A stretch of 64,000 bases of DNA from assembly GCA_902805475.1 (NCBI GenBank), contig CADCSX010000006.1, positions 2,542,001-2,606,000 of the forward strand. Direction: 5' to 3'. Shown in pieces: positions 23,448-35,924 of the stretch. The stretch's first letter is position 1. Each line of letters starts with the position of its first letter. Source of the stretch: Entonaema liquescens. Its lineage: Eukaryota; Ascomycota; Sordariomycetes; Xylariales; Xylariaceae. The notes beneath the pieces were generated by a model. The model was not told the origin of the DNA. It saw only the letters and a program-made list of their open reading frames with translations, and searched no databases. A program made the position numbers and the translations under genes.

Positions 23448-25273
23448 TCATGTTTCAAACTGCTGTCGTCCACGTTCCGTTCTCTGGAGACTCAACTCTT
23501 CTATTAACAGGGACGTCACGAGGCCCAAGCCAGAGAAACCGATCATGGCATAGAACACGGCGCGCATAGCCGATAAATATGCTTGTAAGACGGGCGCTAT
23601 GATATCTGCTGGGAGGTTTACAGTCCGCATTATTGGGATGAAGGCGATGGCATTGTGCGGGTCTTGAAGGAGACTGAGGGAGTCGGGTAATTCCCCCACA
23701 GTAGCAATCGCAGACCCGAAGGTGCTGCTGAAGATTGTCGAACCAATAGCGAGCCCGACTAGTCCACCAAGACACCGGGAGGTTAACAACATGGCGATTG
23801 CATGGCCAGTATCATCGACGCTCGATACGCTTGCCTGCATAGGGAGATGTAGAAGACGGAGTAGCGCGCCAACTCCTACGCCCCATATGATAGGGATTCC
23901 GTATCGCATTCCAGCTGATGAATACGGATCTAATAGGACTAACAGGCCGGTTCCTAGAGTTACTAAACCCCAGGACAGCCAAATTCTCCTCTGATAACCC
24001 AACCCGAGTTTTCCGATTCCAATTACTGAAGCAATAGCACCTACGACGCAGGTGACACTAGTGGGAAGCAACGACACCGCGGCCCCGATTCGTGTATCGA
24101 GCATCACAGCCTGGTAGACCAGAGGGAGGTACTGCAGCAAAGTGTATAGTGTCATTCCGTGTATAAAGGCGCCACACAAGGTTGCCGCCGCGGTTCGAGA
24201 GCAGAAGATTCGAAGTGGGATGACTGGGGCCTCGGGCTTCGTTTCGTAAAATACAAAAAATGCTATGACTGCGGCGCCCAGGAGCAGAGGGACGAGTGTT
24301 TGATAAGAATTCCATGGGTACAGTGCATCAGCCCAACTCAATGGCAACACAAATACAGTACACCCGACCGTAAGAAGTACCATACCATTCCAATCTAGGC
24401 GCTTCAGCTTAGCATCAAACGATGAGCCAACCGATCGAAGGCGAAGAAAGAAAGCTAGCAAGGGAAAGGCGACTCCCAACAATGGCAAGTTGATCCAACC
24501 AATCCACCGCCAAGTAACAAAGTCACTGAAAAGCGCGCCGATTGTTAGCCCAATGATACTACCGAGAGCGATAGGCAGGGCCATGATTCCGAGGTATAGA
24601 GGTCGCTCTTTTAAGGAGGTCATATCGGAAACGATGATCTCGCCAAGGACATCAAGCCCACCACCACCTAGGCCTTGAACGACTCTGCCGGCGATAATAG
24701 CAGCCATATTTTGAGCGAGGGAAAAGGAGAGAGAGCCAGCGGTGAAGAGCAGGAATGCTACGTAAAGCGGAGGCTTCCGGCCAAAGACGTCGGAAATACT
24801 CGCAAATAGGGGTAGACTGACAACGAGGCCGAGATAGTAGGCGATCCCAGCCCAAAAAGATTCCAGTGTACTACCATGAAGTTCCTCCGCGATCCCCTGG
24901 ACGATATTAGTACGGCTATTCTCAAGTTGGCTTTCGTAAAGCCAGCTGAGAAGTCAAGAGCAAGAGGAAAAGGGGTAAATCAACTACTTACGGGAATAGC
25001 CACTGCAAGAGTGGTAGCGTCTAGAGAAAATAGAAAAACGAGGATATTGATGGCTAAGAAGCAGAGGTAGAACCCCAAGGACTTCTTCTGTGTAGTGCCA
25101 TCATCTCCTGCTTCCGCGTCTGCGCCCGCGCCGGTGCCGGTGCCAACCTCAACTGCTTCAGGCTGATCGATCTCGACTGACGAGTTTTCCGGTTTGTCCG
25201 TACTTATACCCGAGATTTTGGGTTCTGTCGTAAAAGACTCCCTTACATCGGAGTCAACGCCGGTGTGCGTCAT
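23448..25273 (-). CDS. MFS transporter, DHA2 (14-TM) drug:H+ antiporter-like
   Basis: Exons 24992-25273 and 23448-24896 give 576 residues. A hydrophilic N-terminus (about 65 residues, Glu/Gly/Ala-rich) precedes TM1, LDATTLAVAIP. The intron has donor GTAAGT, branch TACTAAT and acceptor GTCCAG, and it joins to GIAEELHGSTLESFWAGIAYY, the usual TM1-TM2 sequence of this group. Motif A is seen as SISDVFGRKPP, and TM4-TM6 show GRVVQGLGGGGLDVLGE and WRWIGWINLPL, a signature of DHA2 and fungal mycotoxin or multidrug exporters. Hydrophobic segments are consistent with 14 TMs. It would work in the plasma membrane as a proton-coupled exporter; the substrate cannot be told. No biosynthetic genes lie nearby, so a toxin-export role is not supported. 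Confidence 0.9.
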
Positions 25274-27096
25274 TACTAAGTATTGCGGATTCTATCTTGG
25301 ATTAATCCATATGTAGGGAGATACAAATCAATGTAAGAAAGGTCTAAGCCGAAGGAAAACAATGTCGAGCTGCGAGGACTAAACTTTCATGACCTAGGAG
25401 TTGGGTGATAGATGTATCTAATCGTGATAGTCGCTTACGCCAAGACAAATACCATATAGAGAGGTCTATAATTTTCTGATCTAATAGAATAAGCGAATGA
25501 AGCTTCAAGTACTATGAAAATAAAAGGTTGGTTGCAGATACGAATGCGATAGGCGGCCTCTAAATCCCAATTGAAAGGGTACGAAGTAAAGCGGGAAAAA
25601 TTAAGGTTGGATCGGGTACCTGAATCCACAATACCCCTGAGATAATAGCCAATCATGGCGATTGTAAACCTCAAACAGCCGGCTCTACCGACATTTTGAC
25701 GTTGTTTACTTGTTTTTAACTTGTACCGATGCCTTTAGCGAGAGATTAGGTGGTTAGTGTTATATACTTCCAGTTTCTGTCTAGATTTGCGAATCTCGCG
25801 CATATGAAACCAGACGAAGAAAGCATCTCATCCATGTTTGATAGAGTCTAGATAAAACTTGCTCAACCGACAGTTCCGAGTTATTTATGATAACTATTAT
25901 TAGGTAAAGACAACATAATGCATAAGCCATGACTATGTATATAAATACTATTGAATACCCAGTAACTAGCGTAAAGTGAAGTAATGGACATGATCATCAT
26001 TATTAACTATCAGTATAGCTTACTTCTTACAAGCATACAGTATAAGTCCCAAAACGGGAGACCTTTAGGCAGCAAGATTATAAGATTGTCGCATCTATCG
26101 ACTAGCTACATTGGGATATCTGTTGGTTGTGTCTAAATGCAGGTCACAAAGGGGGTTCGATTTGCAGTTACCTTTTTGTTGTCCCCTTTAAATCTAACCG
26201 TAAGGGTATATCATAGCATTTCGACTCATAGCGAGTCTATACAAGCTAGTATACAACCTAGTATTACTTTAGTGGTGCGGATGGGTCGAATTGTAAGCCT
26301 ATATTTGAGCATAATACTCTAGTAGCATGGGCTGCCTCTGAGGGTACAACATCATCATCCTTGAGACAGAATGCTCCAGGAATACAGCTAACCCAATATA
26401 TAGAGAGCTATACGTTAACCTATAAAGCGCTTTGTTTTATTATGAAATATAACGACTGGATATTTCAAAATGCGAGTATCCTCATGAAGACTTTTACTTA
26501 TTACGAGGGAATTTATAAGGCGCGTAAACAAGGAACTCCAACCCTGGAAGTCAAGATACCTCTCAGGGATGGGGGTCAATGGATGCCACTAGTATACTAC
26601 TTGTTAGATTCTTAGGTACCTTTTACTATGCGCAGTCATGACGCCTGGTGACTAGAGCGATAATCATACACACTTAAAGCATTATTCATTCGGAATCCGA
26701 ATGACTCCTCGATGGTTTCGTTCAATTCTACGTCTGTATATCTATCGGAGATAGTCTCCCTTGGTATATGTCAAGCGTACATAGAGTAGATGTTAGAAGC
26801 AGCAACTTCGCTGCTGTATAGTAGCTGTGTAGTAGTAACGATCTATTGACACTTACCCTTCTACTCTCTTTCGAGGGCGCGCGGTTCCCTTTGTATAATA
26901 GTACAGTCCTAAACCTGGGAGAACTGGGTTCGATTTCTTATTGAGCTTCAGCTATTGAACAGCCATAATCCATTAAACGAAAGAGAATTAGGATCCCAGG
27001 GATTCCAAGAACGTCGCAAGAGGTTAATTAATTGGCCTGCGCGGCACAACTAATATGTATATCCTTCAATAGTTCCGGTAAATTGCGCTGACATGA
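25274..27096. other. Gene-poor spacer
   Basis: MFS promoter followed by AT-rich sequence. A frame at 26361-26615 (ending in PLRDGGQWMPLVYYLLDS) has protein-like composition but no start context or extension; it may belong to the degraded gene downstream. Confidence 0.4.
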
Positions 27097-27870
27097 AACT
27101 TTCAAGATGTCAACGCGCATTTGGGACACGTATTAGACCATCTTAAGGAGATATTAGAAGCTTCCGTGCTCATAGTGGATGGAGATTATAATGAACAGGG
27201 TGGTAATCATAAGCCTTCTCGACAATCTCTTGAATCTTTGACCCGGACTGGACGTGTCCCATATTCCGCTGACAGACCCTTATACTCAAGCTATCTTGAG
27301 CTACGTCTCGAGCTCGTCGCATCGTATGCATTCAAAGAGTTCTGATTATCGAATCATGATGTCACCGAGGGAAGATTTAAATGTCCTCCTAATATAAATG
27401 AAACACGCTTATTATTACGTTGCTAATTTTGCTTTATATAGGTTGTGATATGATGTTTCCGCTTAACGAAGTCAACTCCTGGATTGACCACATGACTGTT
27501 GAGAATCTCGGGGGCGAGACCCCTCTGAAATTACATATTTATTCTGTGATGTATGGGTTTTTGATGCCTTACTGATTAGAACTGAAGATGAATGCCGATC
27601 CAATTTGAAATATAGGATTGCGCACATTCGTAACCATTAACTAGATGGAAAAATGATTGTTGACATTAGTCTGGACTTTTATATGATGCAGTATCCGCAC
27701 CATCATAATCTAATGCGGAGCAATACCTATGAACTTTTGACGCGGTGGTCTCCCATCTTTCGTCTGTTACGAGATGATGAGGCTACACCTTATGGAAGCT
27801 ACTCGATACTAATAAGGCTTCGTATGGTGAGTACTCCTCACCCTGTATCTTACTATGCACTATAGTATTC
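27097..27870 (+). pseudogene. Degraded fungal gene with zinc-finger-like segment
   Basis: Protein-like pieces lie in order but in different frames. The first, at 27097-27342, contains VNAHLGHVLDHLKEILEASV. A possible intron ends TTTATATAG at about 27441. The second, at about 27443-27545, contains FPLNEVNSWIDHMTVENLGG. The third, at about 27549-27640, reads FCDVWVFDALLIRTEDECR, then AHIRNH, then an in-frame TAA. The frame continues after the stop as DGKMIVDISLDFYMMQYPHH, ending at about 27862. The C/D-rich segment followed by HIRNH resembles the degenerate C2H2-like tail of a large fungal family with an N-terminal helical domain, in which a C-x2-C pair and H-x3-H are expected; only part is left here. 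The stop and frame breaks suggest a relic. The family assignment is by impression only. Confidence 0.4.
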
Positions 27871-29055
27871 TTACAGGTTCAACATATACATGAGAGAGAA
27901 CATGCGTATTGGTGATGACTAACGTGTGGGAAATGAGGTGCTAATGGAAATGGCCTTGTTAGCTACTGTTTACGCTCATCTTTCCGTCTAGGTACTCGAT
28001 TAGTTTTATTCGGATAACTATGGTTCCTCGTATTGGATTTTTGTGAGGTTTGGTGGTGTTTAGAATTCTGTGTTGTAAGAATATCAATGATCGACCTCTC
28101 GAATATAGTAGGATAGAGGAACCGCATCGTGGTTGGTACTGGCACTAGAGCGACGTGTGATATGCTCAATGGTGAATATGAAATGACACGCCATTATGAT
28201 TAACACTTGTCACGAGAAGCGGTATGATGAAATAGTCTGCCACGCTCTCAAAAACTATGTGGACATATGACAATATTCTATAGGAACGATGCTATGTCTA
28301 CAGAAGTATTTTGATTATCTTGACTCTTATTTGGCGACGTCTCTAAAATAAGCAAAAATCATTTCATCCTGTATTTAATTGAAGTTTGGATGAAATGCCA
28401 TAAAGGTATGCAAAACTACCCAGATATTTAGACCTAAAGTAATGTCAGGTGGTGATAGGATGATGACATTCGCAAAGTTACGAGTCGTGATGAGTTGCTC
28501 AATCTGTTAACGATGATTTAACAAAGTCAATAAGAAAGTACATCAATCCTGTAGTAGGTACCGGTACGTATACTTGAAAATTAATCCAATTAAAACACTA
28601 GCGCCCTGTGCGGGATGAACCAGATTGGTGGAAGCTTCAGTTAGACTGGCTGCACGAGGCTCACCGCTTTCCGTTTAGGGTAGCCAAAATCAACGTGGGT
28701 CCCCACCGCGAGTCGCGACGCCAACTTTTGAGTGCAGTAGCTTTCTCTAGCAGATGATAGCATAACAGCTTCCTACTTCTTACTTCTTATTCTCTTCCAA
28801 TTCTTGTATTTTTCACTACACATTCTCTTTCTCCCTGTGCTCAAAATTAATATAACCTTTGAGAACTATGAATAATAAATACCTACTCTAATACCCCTTT
28901 CTCTTTTTTTTCTACAAGGCTATTGTTTCTTCCTTATTCCAAATTTCTTTTCATCTGGCATAAAACTTTTGCTTGTCGTGCATGTATATACCATCCGAAC
29001 GATCATGCGCCTCTTTGCTTGATTTTGACCCCCGTTACCGTCGTTACTCGAGATA
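27871..29055. other. Intergenic
   Basis: AT-rich spacer, then a CT-rich promoter-like stretch at about 28740-28925 before the next gene. No gene is recognised. Confidence 0.5.
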
Positions 29056-32000
29056 ATGGATCGCGATCCGCCGAGTTATCTGGGCGTCTTAGCCACAAAG
29101 CCCAACGGTTATTCAAACGGTATTGGCCATAGCAACGGTCGCGTTAGCAGGAACGCGACACAACCATTGGGCTACCGACGAGTATCTAAGAGCACCAGCA
29201 AACCCGACTTGAAAGAGAACAATATTTCATCAGACACCGAGAATAGCACCAGTAGCGGTTCTCGTCATCCGTTGTATACTGGTCCCAAGTATATTCCGAA
29301 TCCCAACCGCTTCAGCCCATCCCCACGTAAAACTCCGAATCACCGCGCGAGACGCGAATACCTCAACCTATGAGCCCAACACCTTTTACAACCTCGCCTA
29401 GCCCCAGGGACAAGAAGGGAACCTCTCAGGGGCAGCCTCTCGATATGCGCCAACCCATGAGTCTCAGGTCAGCCTTTGCGCTGGCCAAGAAACAAGAGGT
29501 GGATGACCAGACCGACGACGACACCTTTAGCATTAAACATGCCTTTAATATTGCTAGTGCTGAGATGAACGGGCGTATCGATGGCTCTCCTAGTCCTGCT
29601 CCGCGAAATTCCCAGCAAAGGCGTCAATCATACGGTGCACTTCCGCGAAAAACTTCAGCACCTAGTCCGACCACTGACCTTGGGCGCCATCTCCAACGGT
29701 TCGATCGAAACCACCAGCTTGGTGCAGGTAGCAGGCCCCTGAATGGCTTGTTTGGCAAGAATCAATTAGGGCCCACGCTATCGGAAGCTGGTAACGGCCT
29801 GGCTAAGAAAGTAAGCGATAGCAATCTCCGAGGTTCTCCGGCGCGTCGTAGAGAAAGTCAATGGGATACCAAGCTAGGAAGGGAAAACCGCGCCAACACT
29901 CCTGTCCCCATTCCGTCTATTGAGTATGAATCTGCTAGCGATGGTCAAGCGTCACCGATCGACCAACCTGTACCTCGATCACCTGAAAAGAGTTTTAATT
30001 GGCATTTAGATGCCGATTTTACGGCTGGAGATCTTCAGGTTTCCGATAGCCCTCGTATTCGGGCCGGTCAATCTAACGAGCGACCTGCGGAACAGCCACC
30101 AAGTGTGACGAGTTCTCCTGTTAGAAGTACACCTAACATGCGTCGCAGCAACAATCGGATTGATCAAATTCGACAGAAGGAGATTGAGGTTGCGAATGCT
30201 GTCTTGCCGGAAGAAGATATATCCTCAACTACGCGAACCAACAGTAGACTCGACGAGTTAAGGGCACGAGAAAGAGAAGCGCTGTCTAAACGGGCGATGG
30301 CTACAAGTAGACTGGAGGAGATCCGGATGAGAAATTCCGAAGCGCGTTCAGAATCGCCAGAGACTGGACGAAATTCCCATAGAGGAGACTTACGTAGGAG
30401 TCCGGTTCAGCTTGAAGAAACCACAAGAACGCCTGACGGCAAACTAGGACTAGATACGAAAACAGACCAAAGCCCAAATGCCACCGTCACTACCTTCCAA
30501 AGAGCAAATTATGAGAAATCTAGCGAAGTTTTGAAACAGTTAGCAGATACAATACAAGTTGAAGAGGACAAAAAGGACATCAAACTCCCACGGAATGATT
30601 CGCAAGATTTACTTCAGCGTCTCGCGCGGGCAACGAGTTCCAGCCCTCCCGCAGAGAAGACTGTCCAACCAGTTATCCTAGACGACCCTCCACCAAAAGT
30701 GGTACCTGAGAGCAGAGAGAATAGTCGCCCACGATCGATACTTGAGGAGAAGAGACCAAGAAACCTGGATGTTAAAAGCTCCAGAGAAAAACCAACGGTT
30801 GGATTCACGGGTTTGCGAAGAGATTTATCCATCGACTCAATTCGGGAGAAGAGGACCAGTCGCTCCGGTTCTGAAGTAGATCCCACGGATCGCATCGAAG
30901 CCGAGATGAAACTGTTCGCACCGCTCGACAATTACTCTGAGAAAGGCTCCGTCCGAGCGCCGTCGCCTACTCTGCCAGAGCCAATTGATGAACTAACGCC
31001 ACGCCCAAACAAGGTCGACCCGCTAACTCAACCGACTCCGCGCGTCACCGGGGCGTATATTGAAACACCGGCTACTGTCAGAGTGAAGCAAGAGGAGCGC
31101 ATAGAAAGTAAAAAAGTGTTAGATGAACCTAATCGAACTTCGAACATGGATCCCGAGCCTCGTGCTAGGAGCTCCAGCGACCCGTCTAACGTAGGCAGCA
31201 TTAAATCCGAGGACGATAACCAAGCTTTGAGAAATGCATCGATGCCGCGGTCTTCTTCAGTTCCCGCAGCTTCTCGTCGCTCTAGATCTGCTTCTAAACG
31301 CCGCCGACCCCGCCGTCCTCTGATTAATACTGCTAAACCGCCATCTGTCAAAGATGACATTCGCGCAATACTACGCATGAATGAAATAGACGATTCCACG
31401 CTTGAAGATTTTGACACAATTCTTGCCGACCAAGGAATCGACGAAGAGGAACTCGAGAAAATGGTGAACGACACCCTGAACAAGGTTGACGACGATCTTG
31501 AATTCCCAGGACTCTCAGAACGGGATCGTGAGCTTCAAGTTTACGACAGGATGAGCAAGTCGCTGAAGACTGGTCTTCTAGGCATCCGATCCGCGAAGAA
31601 AGGGATTGAGCGTCTAGAAGATAAGGTTATGCATACCGAGCACAAACCAGACCTAGCTCATACCGGTCCAGCTGTCACTATCCTTGATTCTAAATCGAAT
31701 CTGCCTGTTCCTAACGCCACCTCTGTTATACTACCTATTCCTGCGCTTTACCGAAAATCCCCCAAATTCAGACTCACTAAGTTCGGCATATTAACACTTG
31801 TCATGTTTATGTGGTATATTCTCGAGTCCGTCTTTTGTTTCCTGTACACGCCTCACTACGACTGCACCCCTGAGTTGCCATGCGACTGGTCACCAAATGA
31901 GCCATATTTCCCATACGCGATGCCTTTCATGTTAGACGAATGGGCTACGGGTGGTAAAGGAAGAGCGTTAACGTGGAAGGTTGGCGAAGAAGTCGGGGAT

Positions 32001-32258
32001 ATAGTTGCTGACGTCTCAGACTGGATAACAAACACAGATTTTACTCAATTTGACGAGAAATTTATGAATGTTTGGGAGCGTAAGAGACATAGGAGACGAC
32101 TACGGAAGCGCGGCTTAGTCCCAAAATGGGTAGCACCTCCTGACTACAAACCTAGATTTCCAGAATGGAACGCTGCACGCTTGGCCAGGGAAGCAGCTGA
32201 AGAGAGCGGATATGAAATCGAGGATGAGACTATGAGCGCAGATGAGAGAATCAGGTGA
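29056..32258 (+). CDS. Large disordered protein with one C-terminal TM segment, apparent frameshift
   Basis: The gene opens at ATG 29056 (MDRDPPSYLGVLATKPNG). It needs one extra base in the A-run at 29329-29332 to continue from SPSPRK into the frame containing SESPRETRIPQPMSP, giving about 1067 residues. The N-terminal two-thirds is Ser/Pro/Arg-rich with helical stretches (QIRQKEIEVANAVL, RLDELRAREREAL). Two related short blocks, SLRSAFALAKKQE and SIKHAFNIASAEMNG, lie near residues 125-160. A more ordered region (about 750-850) precedes a single hydrophobic helix, FGILTLVMFMWYILESVFCF, followed by a Cys-containing segment and a basic KRHRRRLRKRG. This is a tail-anchored-like plan, as in nuclear-envelope or spindle-pole membrane proteins, but I do not recognise the family. 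A further exon at 32379 or 32388 to 32525 (DVIRFCICEWWTVYKAF...) may belong to it. Confidence 0.75.
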
Positions 32259-32378
32259 GACGCGTCAGTAATCGCGATAGGCCTTTGGGCCTTAGTGAAG
32301 AAATCATATTGGCAACATTGCAGTACATAATTTTTGGGCCGCGACTACTACTCTCATTCGAGTTTCCACTGTGTACAG

Positions 32379-32525
32379 GCTATACAGGATGTAATTCGAT
32401 TTTGCATTTGCGAATGGTGGACTGTTTACAAGGCGTTCACTGGCTTAGGTGTTGCGGTCTCGTCAGAAAGAAAAAAGTTAATAGTCAAAGAATACTTGAC
32501 GATTATACCATCTTATAACACATAA
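32379..32525 (+). CDS. Possible last exon of the preceding gene
   Basis: A consensus donor (AATCAG|GTGAGA) overlaps the stop at 32256, and acceptors TGTACAG (32378) or CTATACAG (32387) precede a hydrophobic, protein-like frame DVIRFCICEWWTVYKAF ending at 32525. The phase is off by one base, so this join works only if one base is missing near the donor, as in several other genes here. Confidence 0.35.
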   Translation, partial: AIQDVIRFCICEWWTVYKAFTGLGVAVSSERKKLIVKEYLTIIPSYNT

Positions 32526-33345
32526 TAGTAAAAATGAGAACTATGTAAGCTTCGGCTTGTAAGATGCTGTCTACACCAACGCAAATTTAAACCCCTCTGA
32601 TTATTTCAAGTTGTGTACATATATTTCATCAAGTCGTAAGGGCTTGGGGACTGCCGCATTCCCGCATTGTTCATCCTGGAGATCTTGACTTTGTTCTAGT
32701 CCACAATGACCCCCATTGCCAAGAATCATGATTCCGCCTCAAGCTAAACGTCAACTCCAGATATTCACCAGTGCCAACCCCATACCAGATGTCATATCTA
32801 CTAACACCACTTACGCAATCCAGGTAGATTAAATAGGAAACGATCAAGATCTAGTCGTAAAACCAGAGACTTTGGTGAGTCGGGTCCAAGTGACCGGAAC
32901 GCCGATGACGAAATTGATCTTCTAGTCTATGACGGTTCGGCACCAACCTCTTAGTTCACGACAGACCAACTTCTGATTGGACAACGAAAACGGACTGAGA
33001 CAAAGCCATCCAAATATCCAACTTGATCGCTGTTAGTATCTGATGTCATGACTAGTATTGCTGCTATTGTGTAAGATGGAAAAGCTGAAGCATACCTACG
33101 GCAGTTCTGGATGATATCGGAGCTGTGGCGTAGGTTGTCCAAGTTGTAATACTATGGGTCAGTCTTTTCGCTAGACTTACAAGGGATATTTAAGACTCAT
33201 GAACCCTCTCAGCTTATTTGTTATATAGTGAATTAATATCTGATATTACGAGACATTAAAGCTTAACCTGCAACAAGATACCCTCTACCTATATTCAATA
33301 ACTACAAGACAGATTAACACCAAGAACAAACTCACAGCTAAAACA
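32526..33345. other. Intergenic
   Basis: Contains the 3' flank of the TM-protein gene and the promoter of the next gene. No supported gene is present. Confidence 0.5.
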
Positions 33346-35924
33346 ATGACTTCCTATACCACTTCCCAAGAATCTGAACCTCTCCCGCCAGGAGCCTTTC
33401 CCACAGACGATATGCTTCCTACACAGGATTCCAGTTTAGGTTCCTCAGACTCTCATCATCATCACAATAAATTACACAAACGAGAAGACCCAAGGGGTTG
33501 GAGCGACGAAGAGAAAGCAGCACGAAGACATCAACATACGGATTCGGGTATTGGTTTAACAGATCCAAGCCTGTCCTCGAACTCTCACTCTCATGACAAA
33601 GCGAACGAAGGGGCTTTTCAGTCCAATAATGCTACTCTTCGAAATAACGATGTGGCACCAAGCACTGATTCTTCCACGACAAGAACACCTAACTATCAAG
33701 GAAATGATAGCAAGCCCGGTTTCATAACTGGTGCTTACGGCCATGATGATGTCAATAGCAGCGGCCATCCCTATCCTAAGTCAGCTACGGAGGATATGTC
33801 TTCTCAGAATCAAACCAGCGCAAGGGGTATCGGCGCCGCCGGGCCTGCAACCGGGATAGCCACTGCTACCTCAACCAACAATACGGAACTGGGGCAAATG
33901 CCCGAGGATCGAAACATCATTCGAAATGGCTTGCGTCAAACCAGCAATATTGAGCACCAGGATCAGTATTGGGGTGACGTTCCCCGTGGAACCGGTATTT
34001 ATAACACAGTTACCGGACACGGTAGCCCAGAGACAGCCACCGAAGGCTCCGTTCACGCACATGGCCCTCCTCTGGGTCACGATCAGCAACGCGCATTCCC
34101 ACTTGTGACTTCCAACAATGCCACTCGTGATGACGCTGGTAACCGCAGCGGGTCCCGGTTTAAGGAGAGCCTAAACGAACCCACCACAGGTGCAGCTACA
34201 GGTGCAGCTGCAGGTCTCGCTGCCTCCGAACTGGCTGGAACGCGACGAGACCATCGGCATGAAGATGATCTGAAGGAGCCTACCTCCCGCAAGCACCACG
34301 AAGCAGACACGAAAAAGGAAAGCAAACTTGGCGGCTTGTTCCATCGGGATCACAAGGACGAGAAGGAAACTAAATCTGAGAAGAAACTCAAGGAACCAGT
34401 TCCTAGTAAAGATGGCAGGCCTTTGACCGAAAGGGATGCTGGAGTAGCACTTGCCGCTGCTACTGGTGCGTACGGTGCGAAGGATCATGCCCACAAACAT
34501 GACAAGAAAACCAAGCAATCCGAGCATGGAGTGACAGGTGACAAGGGAGATGCCCTTTACCAGCACCCCAACGAGAAGATTGATTCAGACGATCCTTTCA
34601 CAGCTGCCGGATACGCAAAGCCCGGTAGTCAATCCGGTAGTCAGGGTGCTAAAAGATTACGAATAATGCCTATCCCCCTTCTGAAGACGTGTCCACCAGA
34701 GACCACCCTTTTACCTCTCAACACGCAGAGAAGCCACATGAACGAAACGACTCGAAACTTGGGTATGGACTCGCAGCTGCTGGCGTAGGGGCCGGCGCAG
34801 GCTATGCTGCTCATGAGCATGCTCACAGGGACAGCGACAAGCGCCAGGTACATCCCAACGAGCAAGCATTCCACGATTCAACAACACAGTCAACGGCAAC
34901 TACGCAGCCGTCTAACTCGGGCTATGTTATCGGTAAACCCCAACTCGCAGTGCTCTCGGATACTGGAGACAATTCTGCCCGCTCTGAGAAGAAGCAGAAC
35001 TTGCCGCAGACAAGTTCTAGCGCCAACCGCTCCCTCAACGACCCCAGCCGCCATGGCGAATATAACGTTCTGCCAGACGGTACGCCTTCCGGTGTCAACA
35101 TCGGAGATCATTATGGCGACAAGAAGAACGTAGTGTCTTCGCCGTCGAACGCCACACGTGACCCCACGACTACAGACAGTCACACCGGTGCCAAGGCGGC
35201 GGCAGCCGGTGCCGGTGTTGCTGGGGCGGGCGCTGCGGCTCGCTACACTGGCAAGCGTAAGAGTAACGCCTCGTCCATACCGTATGAGGTCTCCGGCGCC
35301 AATGGTTGCGCGCCTACGGATTCTACACAAGGCAGCACGTACAAAACTCTACCCACTGGCACTCCCTCCGGTGTAAACGTCGACGACAGCCACCAATATG
35401 ACAAGCATAATGTTGCCTCATCGTCTCCCACTAGTGGCACTCGTGGCACTGTAGACGACCATAGCCACAGCCGCGCTAAAGCTGCCGCTGGTGCTGCCGG
35501 CGTTGTCGGAGCTGGAGCTGCCGCAAAGCACCACTCCCACCGCGACGCCGCCGATAGCACTTCTGCCCCCTCGACCGCTTCTCGCGACCACCAGTCTCCC
35601 ACCACCAGCTCCAGTGCCCGTGCATCAACGGACTCGAGCCACGGTGGCCAGTACAACGTTCTCCCGTCCGGCACTCCCTCCGGCATTAACATCGGCGAGC
35701 GCGAAGATGTCGGCCGCAAGAGCCTAGAGAACACCCCCAACAAGGCCAAGACACCTGCCACGGCAGCGATTCCCACTGCCGCTGGTGCAGCCTCTGCATC
35801 GAAGAGGGATGCTGCCGGCGCCACTGGGATAACTCCCTTAGGTCTGAAGCCTGGCGATAAGGTGCTGCACAGGTGCAGGAACTGCGGTGAGGATAATGAT
35901 ATTACTGGATACTTCCGCACGTAA
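33346..35924 (+). CDS. Long disordered repeat protein with C-terminal CxxC, apparent frameshift
   Basis: A single exon of about 859 residues if one A is missing in the A-run at 34651-34654. The upstream frame reads SQSGSQGAK and would stop at 34788; the downstream frame, ITNNAYPPSEDVSTRDHPF, stays open to 35924. The protein is rich in His, Ser, Thr, Gly, Asp and Ala. Three modules share the core (Y)NVLPxGTPSGxNI, at about 35058-35103, 35338-35379 and 35655-35694. The first two are followed by and the third preceded by Ala/Gly runs of the type AKAAAAGAGVAGAGAAA. An earlier VPRGTGIYNTVTGHGSPE segment may be a related module. It ends with LHRCRNCGEDNDITGYF, a compact Cys-x2-Cys motif. This is a recurrent fungal protein type without assigned function; hydrophilin-like stress protection is a guess from composition only. 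Confidence 0.75.

Noticed and set aside
23448..25273. Toxin-cluster exporter
   Set aside because: The MFS protein is exporter-like, but no biosynthetic or regulatory cluster genes are present on either side.
26900..26960. T-loop-like GGTTCGATTTC suggesting a tRNA
   Set aside because: No matching acceptor or anticodon stem could be paired around it.
29329..34654. Programmed -1 ribosomal frameshifting
   Set aside because: The shift sites (T-AAA-A type) do not form an X-XXY-YYZ heptamer, and slipped pairing of the Lys tRNA would be mismatched.
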